Part shown: positions 24,937-32,875 of the stretch, piece after piece | Layout of the letters: the number at the start of each line of letters is the position of its first letter | Numbering within the stretch: the first letter of the stretch is position 1 | Source: Pyxidicoccus xibeiensis | Lineage (GTDB): Bacteria > Myxococcota > Myxococcia > Myxococcales > Myxococcaceae | Length of the DNA: 64,000 bases | Reading direction: 5' to 3' | NCBI RefSeq assembly: GCF_024198175.1 | Contig: NZ_JAJVKV010000004.1 | Span: 1,111,222-1,175,221 of the forward strand | The notes under the pieces: generated by a model | The model's database searches: none | Told to the model about the DNA's origin: nothing | What the model saw: the letters and a program-made list of their open reading frames with translations, nothing else | Translations under genes and position numbers: made by a program

Positions 24937-26667
24937 ATGGAGGGGGTCGCAGACGTGAAACCCAGGCTTCGAAGAGGACGGAGCTGGCGGATGCTGGCGG
25001 GCGCGGGATGCGCGCTGCTGCTCGCCGGCTGCGATGGAGACAACCTTCCCCGGGCCCGGGTGCTCCCTGGAGACATGCCGGGGCCGGACATCCCTCCACC
25101 GCCGCCGCCGGGTACGCAGCAGCCCATGGACGAGTGCAAGGACGTGCCGAAGGACCCTGGCAGCGTCACCCTGCACCGGCTCAACCGCGCCGAGTACGAC
25201 GCCACCGTGCGCGACTTGCTGGGCGACACCACCCGGCCCGCCCGGGACTTCCCGACGGATGACCACGGCTACGGCTTCGACAACAACGCGGACGTGCTCA
25301 GCATGTCGCCGCTGCTGATGGAGAAGTACTCCACCGCGGCGGAGAAGCTGGTGGAGGCGGCCTGGAAGAAGGGGCTGTTCAACACCTGCGCGCTGGACGG
25401 GGCCGACCCGAAGCCCTGCGCCAGGGACCTCCTGTCCCGCTTCGCCCGCCGCGCCTGGCGCCGGCCGGTGACGAAGGACGAGGTGGACCGGCTGGTGGAC
25501 TTCGTCGCGCTGGCCCAGCGCCATGGAGACCCGGCGGAGGCGGGCGTGAAGCTGGCGCTGCGCTCGGTGCTGGTGTCCCCGCACTTCCTCTTCCGCGTGG
25601 AGAAGGACCCGGACCCGAAGTCCGCCACGCCGCACCGGCTCGACGACTTCGAGCTGGCCACCCGGCTGTCCTACTTCCTGTGGAGCAGCATGCCGGACGA
25701 GGCGCTCCTGTCCGCCGCCGAGGCGGGCCGGCTGAGCGACCCGCGGGAGCTGGAGGCCCAGGTGCGCCGCATGCTCGCGGACCCGAAGGCGAATGCCCTG
25801 GTGGAGAACTTCGCCGGCCAGTGGCTCTACACCCGCGCGCTGGACACCGCGGAGCCGGACCGGACGCTCTACGGCACCTTCAACGAGGACCTGCGGAAGG
25901 CCATGCGCCAGGAGACGGAGCTCGTCTTCCGCGAGTTCATCACCGGCAACCACAAGCTGAGGGAGCTGGTCGACGCGCCCTTCACGTACGTGAATGACGC
26001 GCTGGCCACGCACTACGGCCTGCCCCTGCCGGGCAGCAGCACGCCCCGGCGCGTGGACCTGTCCCGCCACCCGGAGCGAGCGGGCATCTTCGGCCATGGC
26101 TCGCTGCTCACCGTCACCTCCAACCCGGACCGCACCTCGCCGGTGCAGCGCGGCGTGTGGGTGCTGGAGCAGCTGCTGTGCATGCCGCCACCGCCGCCAC
26201 CTCCGGACGTGGAGAACCTGCCGCCGCCCCTCACGCCGGACATGACGATGCGGGAGCGGATGGCGCTGCACCGCAGCTCGCCGGCGTGCCAGGGCTGCCA
26301 CCGGATGATGGACCCGCTGGGGCTGGCGCTGGAGAACTACGACCCCATCGGCCGCTGGCGCCTGCAGGAGGTGAGCGGCGCCCCGGTGGACGCCACGGGC
26401 GAGCTGCCCGACGGCAACATCCTCGATGGCTCCGAGGCCATGCGGCGCTTCGTGAAGAGCGACCCGAAGCTGCCCGCGTGCTTCACCGAGCACCTGCTCA
26501 CCTACGCGCTCGGCCGCGGCATGTCCAAGGCGGACGAGTGTGCAGTGAAGGAGATGGCCGCCACGGCGGAGGCCAGCGGCGGCCGTCTCAGTGACTACAT
26601 CCTCAGCATCGTCCTCAGCGACCACTTCACCCAGCGGCGCGGCGAGACGGAGGCCTGGCAGCCATGA
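24937..26667 (+). CDS. DUF1592-type multi-domain lipoprotein
   Basis: 576 residues. Lipobox LLLAGC near residue 32. Domain blocks in family order: DUF1587 (VTLHRLNRAEYDATVRDLLG), DUF1595 (FARRAWRRPVTKDEVDRLVDF), DUF1592 (DDFELATRLSYFLWSSMPDE), DUF1588 (GIFGHGSLLTVTSNPDRTSPVQRG), a CQGCHRMMDPLG heme-like motif, and DUF1585 (GSEAMRRFVKSDPKLPACFTEHLLTYALGRG). A GTG at 24955 with AGGGGG 8 nt upstream is a good alternative start. The stop overlaps the next start as ATGA, so the pair is translationally coupled. Function unknown; the family is common in Planctomycetes and myxobacteria. Confidence 0.92.
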   Translation: MEGVADVKPRLRRGRSWRMLAGAGCALLLAGCDGDNLPRARVLPGDMPGPDIPPPPPPGTQQPMDECKDVPKDPGSVTLHRLNRAEYDATVRDLLGDTTRPARDFPTDDHGYGFDNNADVLSMSPLLMEKYSTAAEKLVEAAWKKGLFNTCALDGADPKPCARDLLSRFARRAWRRPVTKDEVDRLVDFVALAQRHGDPAEAGVKLALRSVLVSPHFLFRVEKDPDPKSATPHRLDDFELATRLSYFLWSSMPDEALLSAAEAGRLSDPRELEAQVRRMLADPKANALVENFAGQWLYTRALDTAEPDRTLYGTFNEDLRKAMRQETELVFREFITGNHKLRELVDAPFTYVNDALATHYGLPLPGSSTPRRVDLSRHPERAGIFGHGSLLTVTSNPDRTSPVQRGVWVLEQLLCMPPPPPPPDVENLPPPLTPDMTMRERMALHRSSPACQGCHRMMDPLGLALENYDPIGRWRLQEVSGAPVDATGELPDGNILDGSEAMRRFVKSDPKLPACFTEHLLTYALGRGMSKADECAVKEMAATAEASGGRLSDYILSIVLSDHFTQRRGETEAWQP

Positions 26668-28007
26668 GCAAGAAGTTTCAACTCTCCCGGAGGACCCTCC
26701 TGCGTGGCGCGGGCGCGCTGATGGCGCTCCCCGTGCTGGAACAGATGGTGCCCCAGGCGGCCCACGCCGCGCCGGGCGCCGCGCCCCGACGGCTGGCCGT
26801 CTTCTACACGCCCAATGGCATCCACATGCCGAAGTGGACGCCGTCCGCCACGGGTGCGAGCTGGGAGCTGACGCCCACGCTGCAGCCGCTGGCCCCGGTG
26901 AAGAGCGACGTGCTCGTCCTCAGCGGCCTGGCCAACTACCCCGGCCTACCGGACGGAGACGGCCACCACGCCGCCGCCACCGCCGCCTTCCTGAGCTGCG
27001 CCAAGGCCTTCAAGACGGAGGGCACCGACTTCCGCGTGGGCATCTCCATGGACCAGGTCATCGCCAAACACCTGGCGTCGAAGAAGGCCACGCGGTTTCC
27101 CTCGCTGGAGCTGGGCAACGACGCGGGCCGCGGCATCGGCAACTGCGACTCCGGCTACGCGTGCCCCTACGCGAACAACATCGCCTGGGCGGGCCCGACG
27201 ACGCCCGTGGCCAAGGAGACGCGGCCCAAGGCCGTGTTCGACCGGCTCTTCGCCGGCTTCGACCCGAACGCCACCCAGGCGCAGGTGGAGAAGCGCCGCG
27301 CGTACGGCAAGAGCATCATCGACTTCGTGCGCGACGACGCCTCGGCGCTGAAGACGCAGCTGGGCACGTCCGACCTGCGCAAGCTGGACGAGTACTTCAC
27401 CGGCGTGCGGGACTTGGAGAAGCAGGTGGAGGCCATCGAGGCGGAAGGGCCCTCGTGCAACCCGGGCAGCGCGCCGGACGACAACGAGGACCCGCGCGTG
27501 AAGACGAAGGCGATGATGGACCTCATCGTCCTGGCCTTCCAGTGCGACCTCACCCGCGTGGCCACCTTCATGCTGGCCAACGCGCGCAGCAACAAGGTGT
27601 ACGGCTTCCTCGGACTTCCCGGCGGGCACCACACGTACTCGCACCACCAGAAGGTGCAGGCCAACTATGACGCGCTGGCCACCATCGACCGGTGGGAGGT
27701 GGAGCAGTACGCGTACCTCCTCCAGCGCATGAAGGGCATCCAGGAGGGGAACGGGAAGTCGCTGCTCGACAACTCGATGGTCTACTTCTCCAGCGAGGTT
27801 GCCGACGGCAACTCGCACGAGCACAGGAACCTGCCCGTCCTGCTGGCCGGCAGCGGCGGCGGGGCGCTCCTGCCGGGCCGGCACGTGCGCTACAACGGCG
27901 AGCCGCTCGCCAACCTGTACATCTCCCTGATGCAGGCCATGGGCGTGACGGGCATCACCACCTTCGGTGACAACGGCACCGGTCCGCTGGGCCGGCTCGC
28001 GGGGTAG
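26664..28007 (+). CDS. DUF1552 protein with Tat signal
   Basis: 447 residues. Twin-arginine signal SRRTLLRGAGALMALPVL with cleavage near AHA (~34), so exported folded. The body matches DUF1552 (LAVFYTPNGIHMPKW, LSGLANYP, HHAAATAAFLS, ELGNDAG, YFSSEVADGNSHEH). DUF1552 proteins almost always accompany DUF1592 proteins and are related to alkaline-phosphatase/sulfatase-like DUF1501 proteins. Overlaps the preceding stop by 4 bp. Substrate unknown. Confidence 0.92.
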   Translation: MSKKFQLSRRTLLRGAGALMALPVLEQMVPQAAHAAPGAAPRRLAVFYTPNGIHMPKWTPSATGASWELTPTLQPLAPVKSDVLVLSGLANYPGLPDGDGHHAAATAAFLSCAKAFKTEGTDFRVGISMDQVIAKHLASKKATRFPSLELGNDAGRGIGNCDSGYACPYANNIAWAGPTTPVAKETRPKAVFDRLFAGFDPNATQAQVEKRRAYGKSIIDFVRDDASALKTQLGTSDLRKLDEYFTGVRDLEKQVEAIEAEGPSCNPGSAPDDNEDPRVKTKAMMDLIVLAFQCDLTRVATFMLANARSNKVYGFLGLPGGHHTYSHHQKVQANYDALATIDRWEVEQYAYLLQRMKGIQEGNGKSLLDNSMVYFSSEVADGNSHEHRNLPVLLAGSGGGALLPGRHVRYNGEPLANLYISLMQAMGVTGITTFGDNGTGPLGRLAG

Positions 28008-28111
28008 GTGCGCACTCGCGGTGGAGCAGGCGTGCGGCCAGCCCCCGTACGCGCTGCCCGCCGCGCACGGTTCCCATGCATGGGCGGACGTCCTGGCGCA
28101 TCATCCGCCCC

Positions 28112-28771
28112 ATGCTTTCGTCTCTTCTTCGTATCCGCTGGCCCGCCCTGCTCGTCCTCGCCCCGCTGCTCGGCTGCGGCGTGGGAAGCCAGGGTGGACA
28201 GCGCAAGCCGGCCGCCCAGCGGCAGACGGTGACGGCCTCGCGGCAGAAGGCCCCGGCGCAGCAGCGGACTCCGGCCCGCACGCCGGAGCCCGCTCGCGCG
28301 GCCCTGCCCGCCGCGAAGGACTTCTCGCGGGACATGGTGACAGCGCACAACCAGGCACGCGCGCAGGCGAAGCCCGCACCGAAGCCCGCGCTGCCGCCCC
28401 TCACCTGGTCCGACGAGGCCGCTCGCAAGGCCGCGTCCTGGGCGAAGGAATGCAGGTTCGAGCACAACCCCAACCGGGGTGACTTCGGGGAGAACCTCGC
28501 CGCCGCCACTCCCGGCGCGTGGACCACGCCCGAGGTGGTGAAGAGCTGGGCGGATGAGGCCGCGGACTACGACTACACGCGCAACACCTGCAAGAAAGGC
28601 AAGGTGTGCGGCCACTACACGCAGGTGGTGTGGCGGAAGACGGGCTCGGTGGGCTGCGCCACGGTGATGTGCAACAAGAACTCGCCGTTCGGCGCGCAGT
28701 TCCCCACGTGGCAGAACTGGGTGTGCAACTACGCGCCGCCGGGCAACTGGGTGGGCCAGCGGCCCTACTGA
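28112..28771 (+). CDS. CAP-domain (SCP/PR-1-like) lipoprotein
   Basis: 219 residues from ATG 28112. Lipobox LLGC near residue 22, Ala/Pro/Gln-rich linker, then a CAP domain (~75-219): AHNQARAQ, LTWSDEAARKAASWAKEC, GENLAAATPG, CGHYTQVVWRKTGSVGCA and WVCNYAPPGNWVGQRPY. The conserved His/Glu cleft residues are present. Surface or periplasmic; ligand unknown. No Shine-Dalgarno precedes the ATG, and a possible hairpin (28078-28115) covers it. A similar CAP gene follows at 29138. Confidence 0.88.
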   Translation: MLSSLLRIRWPALLVLAPLLGCGVGSQGGQRKPAAQRQTVTASRQKAPAQQRTPARTPEPARAALPAAKDFSRDMVTAHNQARAQAKPAPKPALPPLTWSDEAARKAASWAKECRFEHNPNRGDFGENLAAATPGAWTTPEVVKSWADEAADYDYTRNTCKKGKVCGHYTQVVWRKTGSVGCATVMCNKNSPFGAQFPTWQNWVCNYAPPGNWVGQRPY

Positions 28772-28797
28772 GTGGGGCGGAGGCGGCTGGCGGGCGC

Positions 28798-29004
28798 TCA
28801 GCCGCGGAAGAGCTTCCGGAACAGGCGGGTGAAGACGGAGCCGTACACGGGCTCCGGCCGGCCCTCCACGGCCTGCCGCTGCCCCTCCAGCTCGAGCTTC
28901 AGCTTGCGCATGCCCTTGTCGACGGACATGACGCTGAACTCGTCCACGCCCTCGAGCGAGGTGAACACCTTGCTCGCACGGCTCTGGGGAGGGTCGTTGC
29001 TCAT
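28798..29004 (-). CDS. Small hypothetical protein between the two CAP genes
   Basis: 68 residues from ATG 29004, preceded by GAGG 6 nt upstream. Sequence starts MSNDPPQSRASKVFTSLEG and ends in a basic helix (FTRLFRKLFRG). No family recognised. It fills the 366-bp space between two plus-strand CAP genes in antisense orientation. The case for a real gene rests on codon phase and the Shine-Dalgarno. Confidence 0.5.
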   Translation of the reverse strand: MSNDPPQSRASKVFTSLEGVDEFSVMSVDKGMRKLKLELEGQRQAVEGRPEPVYGSVFTRLFRKLFRG

Positions 29005-29137
29005 GAGGGACCTCGGGGGCGGACTTCGCGAGTCTAACAGGCTCCGGAGGCCGGCGCCCGCCCCCTCCCTGCCGCGTGTGATTCCAGACGCCGGACGCCG
29101 CTGGTACGGGCCCGGGGGGACGCGGATAATCCTCCGC

Positions 29138-29722
29138 ATGCGCCACTCCCCGATGCGACACCTGCTGGCCCTCGGACTCGTCGTGCCCTGGCTCTCCACC
29201 GGCTGCGGCTCGGATGAGTCGACTCCCGATGACGGTGAGACGCCCCAGGAACAGCCCACGCTGACGCAGTTCGAGCGCGACATGCTCGACACGCACAACA
29301 CGGTGCGGGCTGGCGTGACGACGCCCAGGCCCGACCCGGCGCTGGAGGCGCTGACCTGGGACGTGGCCGCGGAGGCGGTGGCAAAGGCACACGTGGCGAA
29401 ATGCAACTTCAGGCACAACGGCGAGCGCGGCGACTTCGGCGAGAACATCGCCGCCGCCACGCCCGACCTCTGGGATACGCCGGACGTGGTGAACGAGTGG
29501 GCGAAGGAGGTGGCTGACTACGACTATGCCCGCAACACCTGCGCGGCGGGCAAGCAGTGCGGCCACTACACCCAGGTGGTGTGGCGCGCCACGAAGCGCG
29601 TGGGGTGCGCCACGCAGGTGTGCACGACGAACTCGCCGTTCGGCTCGCGGGCGCCCACGTGGCAGTTCTGGGTGTGCAACTACGCGCCGCCGGGCAACTA
29701 CGTCGGCCAGCGGCCGTATTGA
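29138..29722 (+). CDS. CAP-domain lipoprotein, second copy
   Basis: 194 residues from ATG 29138 (ATG 29153 also possible). Lipobox LSTGC, an acidic linker, then a CAP domain very like the one at 28112 (HNTVRAGVTTPRPDPALEALTWD, GENIAAATPDLWDTPDVVNEW, CGHYTQVVWRATKRVGCATQVC, WVCNYAPPGNYVGQRPY). The two genes are paralogous neighbours, probably a local duplication. The stop codon lies at the edge of the tandem repeat at 29720. Confidence 0.88.
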   Translation: MRHSPMRHLLALGLVVPWLSTGCGSDESTPDDGETPQEQPTLTQFERDMLDTHNTVRAGVTTPRPDPALEALTWDVAAEAVAKAHVAKCNFRHNGERGDFGENIAAATPDLWDTPDVVNEWAKEVADYDYARNTCAAGKQCGHYTQVVWRATKRVGCATQVCTTNSPFGSRAPTWQFWVCNYAPPGNYVGQRPY

Positions 29723-29952
29723 GCGCTTCTGGGGGCGGTGCGTGCCGCCGGCATCAGGCGTCCTGAGCCCTTCCGGGTGCAGCTGCGTGCCGCCGGGAGA
29801 CTCGGCTGGCCCGGGACCGTGGTGAGCCCTTCCCGGTGCAGCTGCGTGCCTCCGGGCACCTCCGCCGGCCTTCAGGCGTCCTGAGCCCTTCCGGGGGGCA
29901 GCGGCGTGCCGCCGGGCGACTCCGCTGGCCCGGGACCGTGGTGAGCGCTTCA
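29720..29952. repeat. 59-60 bp tandem repeats between convergent genes
   Basis: Units start at 29720 (44 bp), 29764, 29823, 29882 and 29942 (partial). Each begins TGAGC(G/C)CTTC. Units 1 and 3 of the array end with CAGGCGTCC; units 2 and 4 end with CTGGCCCGGGACCGTGG, so there is also a ~119-bp higher-order period. The first unit begins with the CAP stop codon (TGA) and the last contains the hydrolase stop on the minus strand (TCA at 29950-29952). Confidence 0.85.
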
Positions 29953-31275
29953 GCCTCCCAGTTCGCGCAGCCACGCCTCCAGTATCGGGAACACGTCGTC
30001 CGCCGTCCGCTCCACGCCCGGCAGCTTCGCGTCGGGCGGCAGGGCGAGCCGGTGGTCCGCCCCGGGCAGCACCTTCACCGTCACCGGAGGCGCCCCCGCA
30101 TCACCGGACCGCTGGAGGAGTCCTTCGGACAGCGCGCGTGCCGCGGGGCGGGCGGGCGTCACCTCGTCCTTCTCGCCGAACAGCGCGAGCACCGGGCCGC
30201 GCACCCGCCCCAGGTCCTCCGTCGAGTCGTAGGACAGCACGTCGTTCCACGTCTGGCGCTGGGCAGCCAGGAGGCGCGGCAGCGGGAGGGTGTCGAGCTT
30301 CGCCAGCGGCGTCATGCTGTACCAGCGCTTGCGCTTCGCACGCTTGAGCTGGAAGTCGAGCGTCTTCAGCGCCTTCTCCTCGCGCTCGGGCGCGTAGAGG
30401 CGCGGGTCGTGGAGCATGCTCAGGAACTCCGTCAGGTCCACCTGCTCCGGGCCGGTGAGCCCGCGCCGGCGGGCGTCGTTGCGAAGCTGGTGCTGCGCCT
30501 GCTTCCAGACCGGGCCTCCGCCGCCGGAGATGAGCACGAGGAAGCCGACCTCGGGTGCTCGCGCCGCCGCTTGGACCGCGACCCATGCGCCCTGACCAAA
30601 GCCCATCAGCCCCACCCTGCCCTCGCGCACGGCCGCGCGCTCCCGGAGCAGCCGCGCCGCCGCGAGCCCGTCGTCCGCCAGCGCTCGCAGGGAAGGCGCC
30701 TCGGGCGTGCTTCGCCTGTCGTACGTGAGCACCGCGAGCCCCTGGTGGACGAGGTACGTCGGGTACGGCTCCAGCGCCCGCCGCGTCCCCGCGTCCTCTT
30801 CGTGCAGCAGCACCACGGCGGCACGGGGCGCCGCGCCGGATGGGAGCCACAGCGTCCCGGAGAGGGTGACGCCTCCACTCTGGAAGGTGACCTCCTCGGT
30901 GCGCACTGGCAGCCGGGCCAGCTCCGACGGCAGGCCGAGCGGCGCGACTCCCGGGCCGCTCACGGCCAGCGCGGGGCCCCGGGCGGAGACACTGGTGGGA
31001 GGCTGGCTCCCAGCGAGCGCCCAGGCGCCCTGCTCTCGGGGCTCCAGCCGCCACCGGCGACGCGAGGCGAAGTCCATCAGGAAGGGTGCGGCCCCGTCAT
31101 GCCCGGCGACCGCGAGCCCTCCGTCCGGACGCAGCCAGCCGCCGGCGAAGGGGGGTGCGCCACCCGCGAGCGGCTTCGCCACGCCGCCGTCCACCGCCAC
31201 CAGGAGCGCGTGACTCTCCCCGCTCCAGAGAAGCAGGCCCAACCCCACCACGACGCATACCGCTGTCCTCAGCAC
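29950..31275 (-). CDS. Alpha/beta-hydrolase-fold protein lacking the serine nucleophile
   Basis: 441 residues from GTG 31275, chosen for GGAGG 5 nt upstream and a Sec signal ending SHA. The frame also opens at TTG 31287. N-terminal ~100-residue domain, then a hydrolase fold (~125-441). The nucleophile elbow, normally GxSxG, reads GFGQG (codon GGT at 30595-30597), so Ser is replaced by Gly. The acid (GEKDEVTP) and His (PGADHRL) positions remain. The oxyanion region reads HEEDAGT. It is likely a non-catalytic binding or scaffold protein in the periplasm, or uses another mechanism. The palindrome array lies upstream of it. Confidence 0.8.
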   Translation of the reverse strand: MLRTAVCVVVGLGLLLWSGESHALLVAVDGGVAKPLAGGAPPFAGGWLRPDGGLAVAGHDGAAPFLMDFASRRRWRLEPREQGAWALAGSQPPTSVSARGPALAVSGPGVAPLGLPSELARLPVRTEEVTFQSGGVTLSGTLWLPSGAAPRAAVVLLHEEDAGTRRALEPYPTYLVHQGLAVLTYDRRSTPEAPSLRALADDGLAAARLLRERAAVREGRVGLMGFGQGAWVAVQAAARAPEVGFLVLISGGGGPVWKQAQHQLRNDARRRGLTGPEQVDLTEFLSMLHDPRLYAPEREEKALKTLDFQLKRAKRKRWYSMTPLAKLDTLPLPRLLAAQRQTWNDVLSYDSTEDLGRVRGPVLALFGEKDEVTPARPAARALSEGLLQRSGDAGAPPVTVKVLPGADHRLALPPDAKLPGVERTADDVFPILEAWLRELGG

Positions 31276-31498
31276 CACGGCCTCCAAAGATGTGACCGTC
31301 CTTCAACCTGACCCCGGGCCTCGGGGCAACAGCCGGGCGGGCGGCATGCCCTCGGGAAGGACGGGTGGACAACACCTCGCGCCCGGCACGGCGGTGGCCC
31401 GCACCTCGCGAGCCCTCCCTCGCACACCGGGTGTCCCGGCTTGCCCGGTCGGGGAAATGGACTCGTGGTGCCAAGACCCTGCGCCCGCCCCGGCAGCC

Positions 31499-31842
31499 AG
31501 AAAGGAAACTTCCTTCCACGGAGGTCCGTTCGGTGGCCCCCCTCCCGGGCGCCCGGCGGCCGGAAGGAACGTTCATTCCGCTGAGGCCTGGGGTGGGCGG
31601 CTGTCCTTTCCTGCCCCAGGCGGCCGGCAGGAACACTCGCTCCACATGGCGCGGGTGCCAGGTGGTCAGGTCCGCGCTCGCGCCCCCATATGGCCGGAAG
31701 GAACGTTCATTCCGCTGGTGCATGCGCCATGGGCGCTCTCTCCCGGCCCCCGGTGGCTGGAAGGAACGCTCATTCCGCCGATGCCTGCGCGGCGGGCTCC
31801 CCCTTCCCCCACCCCCGGCTGCCGCAAGGAACGTTCATTCCG
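31499..31842. repeat. Array of six near-palindromic 20-bp elements, ~65-bp period
   Basis: Elements at 31499, 31561, 31625, 31695, 31758 and 31823 (20 bp each; spacings 62, 64, 70, 63, 65). Two copies read CGGAAGGAACGTTCATTCCG, an 18/20 palindrome centred on AACGTT. The elements at 31758 and 31823 differ from it at two positions and one position respectively; those at 31499 and 31625 are more diverged. The DNA between is GC-rich and only loosely similar (each interval ends near CCCCGG). It fills much of the 606-bp gap upstream of the hydrolase gene; the rest of that gap holds nothing I recognise. Confidence 0.85.
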
Positions 31843-31881
31843 CCTGGCACCGGCGGGTCCGGCGCCCAGGCCCCGGCCAGC

Positions 31882-32712
31882 TCACCGCCGCAGGTTGTGC
31901 TCCAGGAAGGCGGAGACCTCCTGCCACGCCGTCGCCGCCGCGCGCTCGTCGTAGCGGCCCCCGGACGGGTTGGCGAAGGCGTGGTCCGCCTCCAGCTCCA
32001 GGATGCGGTGCCGCACCCCCGCGTCGTCCAGCCCCTGCCGCAGCTCCTGCACCTTCTCGGGCGGAATGGACGCGTCCTTCGTCCCGAAGATGCCCAGCAC
32101 GCTCGCCCGGATGGTCGCCAGCTCCTGAGGGTCCGTCACCGGGTTGCCGTAATAGATGACCGCCACGTCCAGCTCCGGAATCGCCATGGCCGTGCGCAGC
32201 GACCAGCCCCCGCCGAAGCACCAGCCGATGCTCCCCGTGCGCTCCGCACGCACCCGCGGGTCCTCCCGCAGGAACGCGTGCGCCGCCTTCAGGACCTCCT
32301 GGGCCCGCGCCGGGTCCACCGTCTTCACCAGCGCCATCGCCTCGTCCCGCGTGGTGGCCACCTTGCCGCCATACAGGTCCACCGCCAGCGCCGCGTACCC
32401 GTCCGCCGCCAGCCGGTCCGTCCAGTGCTGGATGTGCTCGTTGAGCCCCCACCACTCATGGAGGACCAGCAGCGCCGGCAGCGGCCCCTTCGCCCCCTCG
32501 GGCAGGCTCAGGTACGCCTTCGTCCCGGCAATCTCCACCTCCTGCCCCCGCCGCGCCGGCGCCGCGTCCGTGCGCAGCGTGTGCAGCGCCTTGAAGGCCT
32601 CCTCGGACACCGCGCCCGTGGGCGAAGGCTCCCGAGACACCTCCGCGGCCCTGTCCCTGACGCAGGCCCCCAGCAACAGCACTCCCATCAACAGCAGCAG
32701 GCTCCGGCGCAT
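31882..32712 (-). CDS. Dienelactone-hydrolase-family lipoprotein
   Basis: 276 residues. Lipobox LLLGAC. Dienelactone hydrolase fold with Cys nucleophile in GWCFGGG, plus HEWWGLNEHI, acid in GTKDASIP and His in ADHAFANP. The family hydrolyses dienelactones and related esters, but family members that are lipoproteins have unknown substrates. Downstream of the FKBP gene on the same strand, separated by a terminator, so it is probably transcribed on its own. Confidence 0.9.
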   Translation of the reverse strand: MRRSLLLLMGVLLLGACVRDRAAEVSREPSPTGAVSEEAFKALHTLRTDAAPARRGQEVEIAGTKAYLSLPEGAKGPLPALLVLHEWWGLNEHIQHWTDRLAADGYAALAVDLYGGKVATTRDEAMALVKTVDPARAQEVLKAAHAFLREDPRVRAERTGSIGWCFGGGWSLRTAMAIPELDVAVIYYGNPVTDPQELATIRASVLGIFGTKDASIPPEKVQELRQGLDDAGVRHRILELEADHAFANPSGGRYDERAAATAWQEVSAFLEHNLRR

Positions 32713-32800
32713 GTGGCACTTCCCTCCGTGTGCATCGTCGGTGGCGCCTCCGGCCTACCCCGGCCCGGCACCGCCCGCCACCGGCCCGCGCGGCCCCGGA

Positions 32801-32847
32801 CACACGAAGAGGGCTGGGAGGGAAACCCCTCGCCAGCCCTCTCGTGT
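32801..32847 (-). terminator. Intrinsic-type hairpin after the FKBP gene
   Basis: Arms 32801-32816 and 32833-32847 (AGAGGGCTGG pairs with CCAGCCCTCT, extended by ACACGA/TCGTGT) form a ~15-bp stem in the gap after the FKBP stop. There is no clear T-tract on the minus strand. Confidence 0.6.
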
Positions 32848-32875
32848 CCTGCTCAAGGATGAGCAGCGCGTGCGA

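Noticed and set aside
24649..26625. N-terminal extension giving a 1202-residue ATPase
   Set aside because: The added ~660 residues are antisense to the DUF1592 gene; the real ATPase starts at ATG 24648.
27890..29974. 694-codon minus-strand open frame
   Set aside because: It lies antisense to both CAP genes and part of the DUF1552 gene, and encodes Arg/Ala/His low-complexity sequence.
31499..31842. CRISPR array
   Set aside because: Repeats vary too much between copies, are ~20 bp, and no cas gene is near. Intervals are not spacer-like in length constancy.
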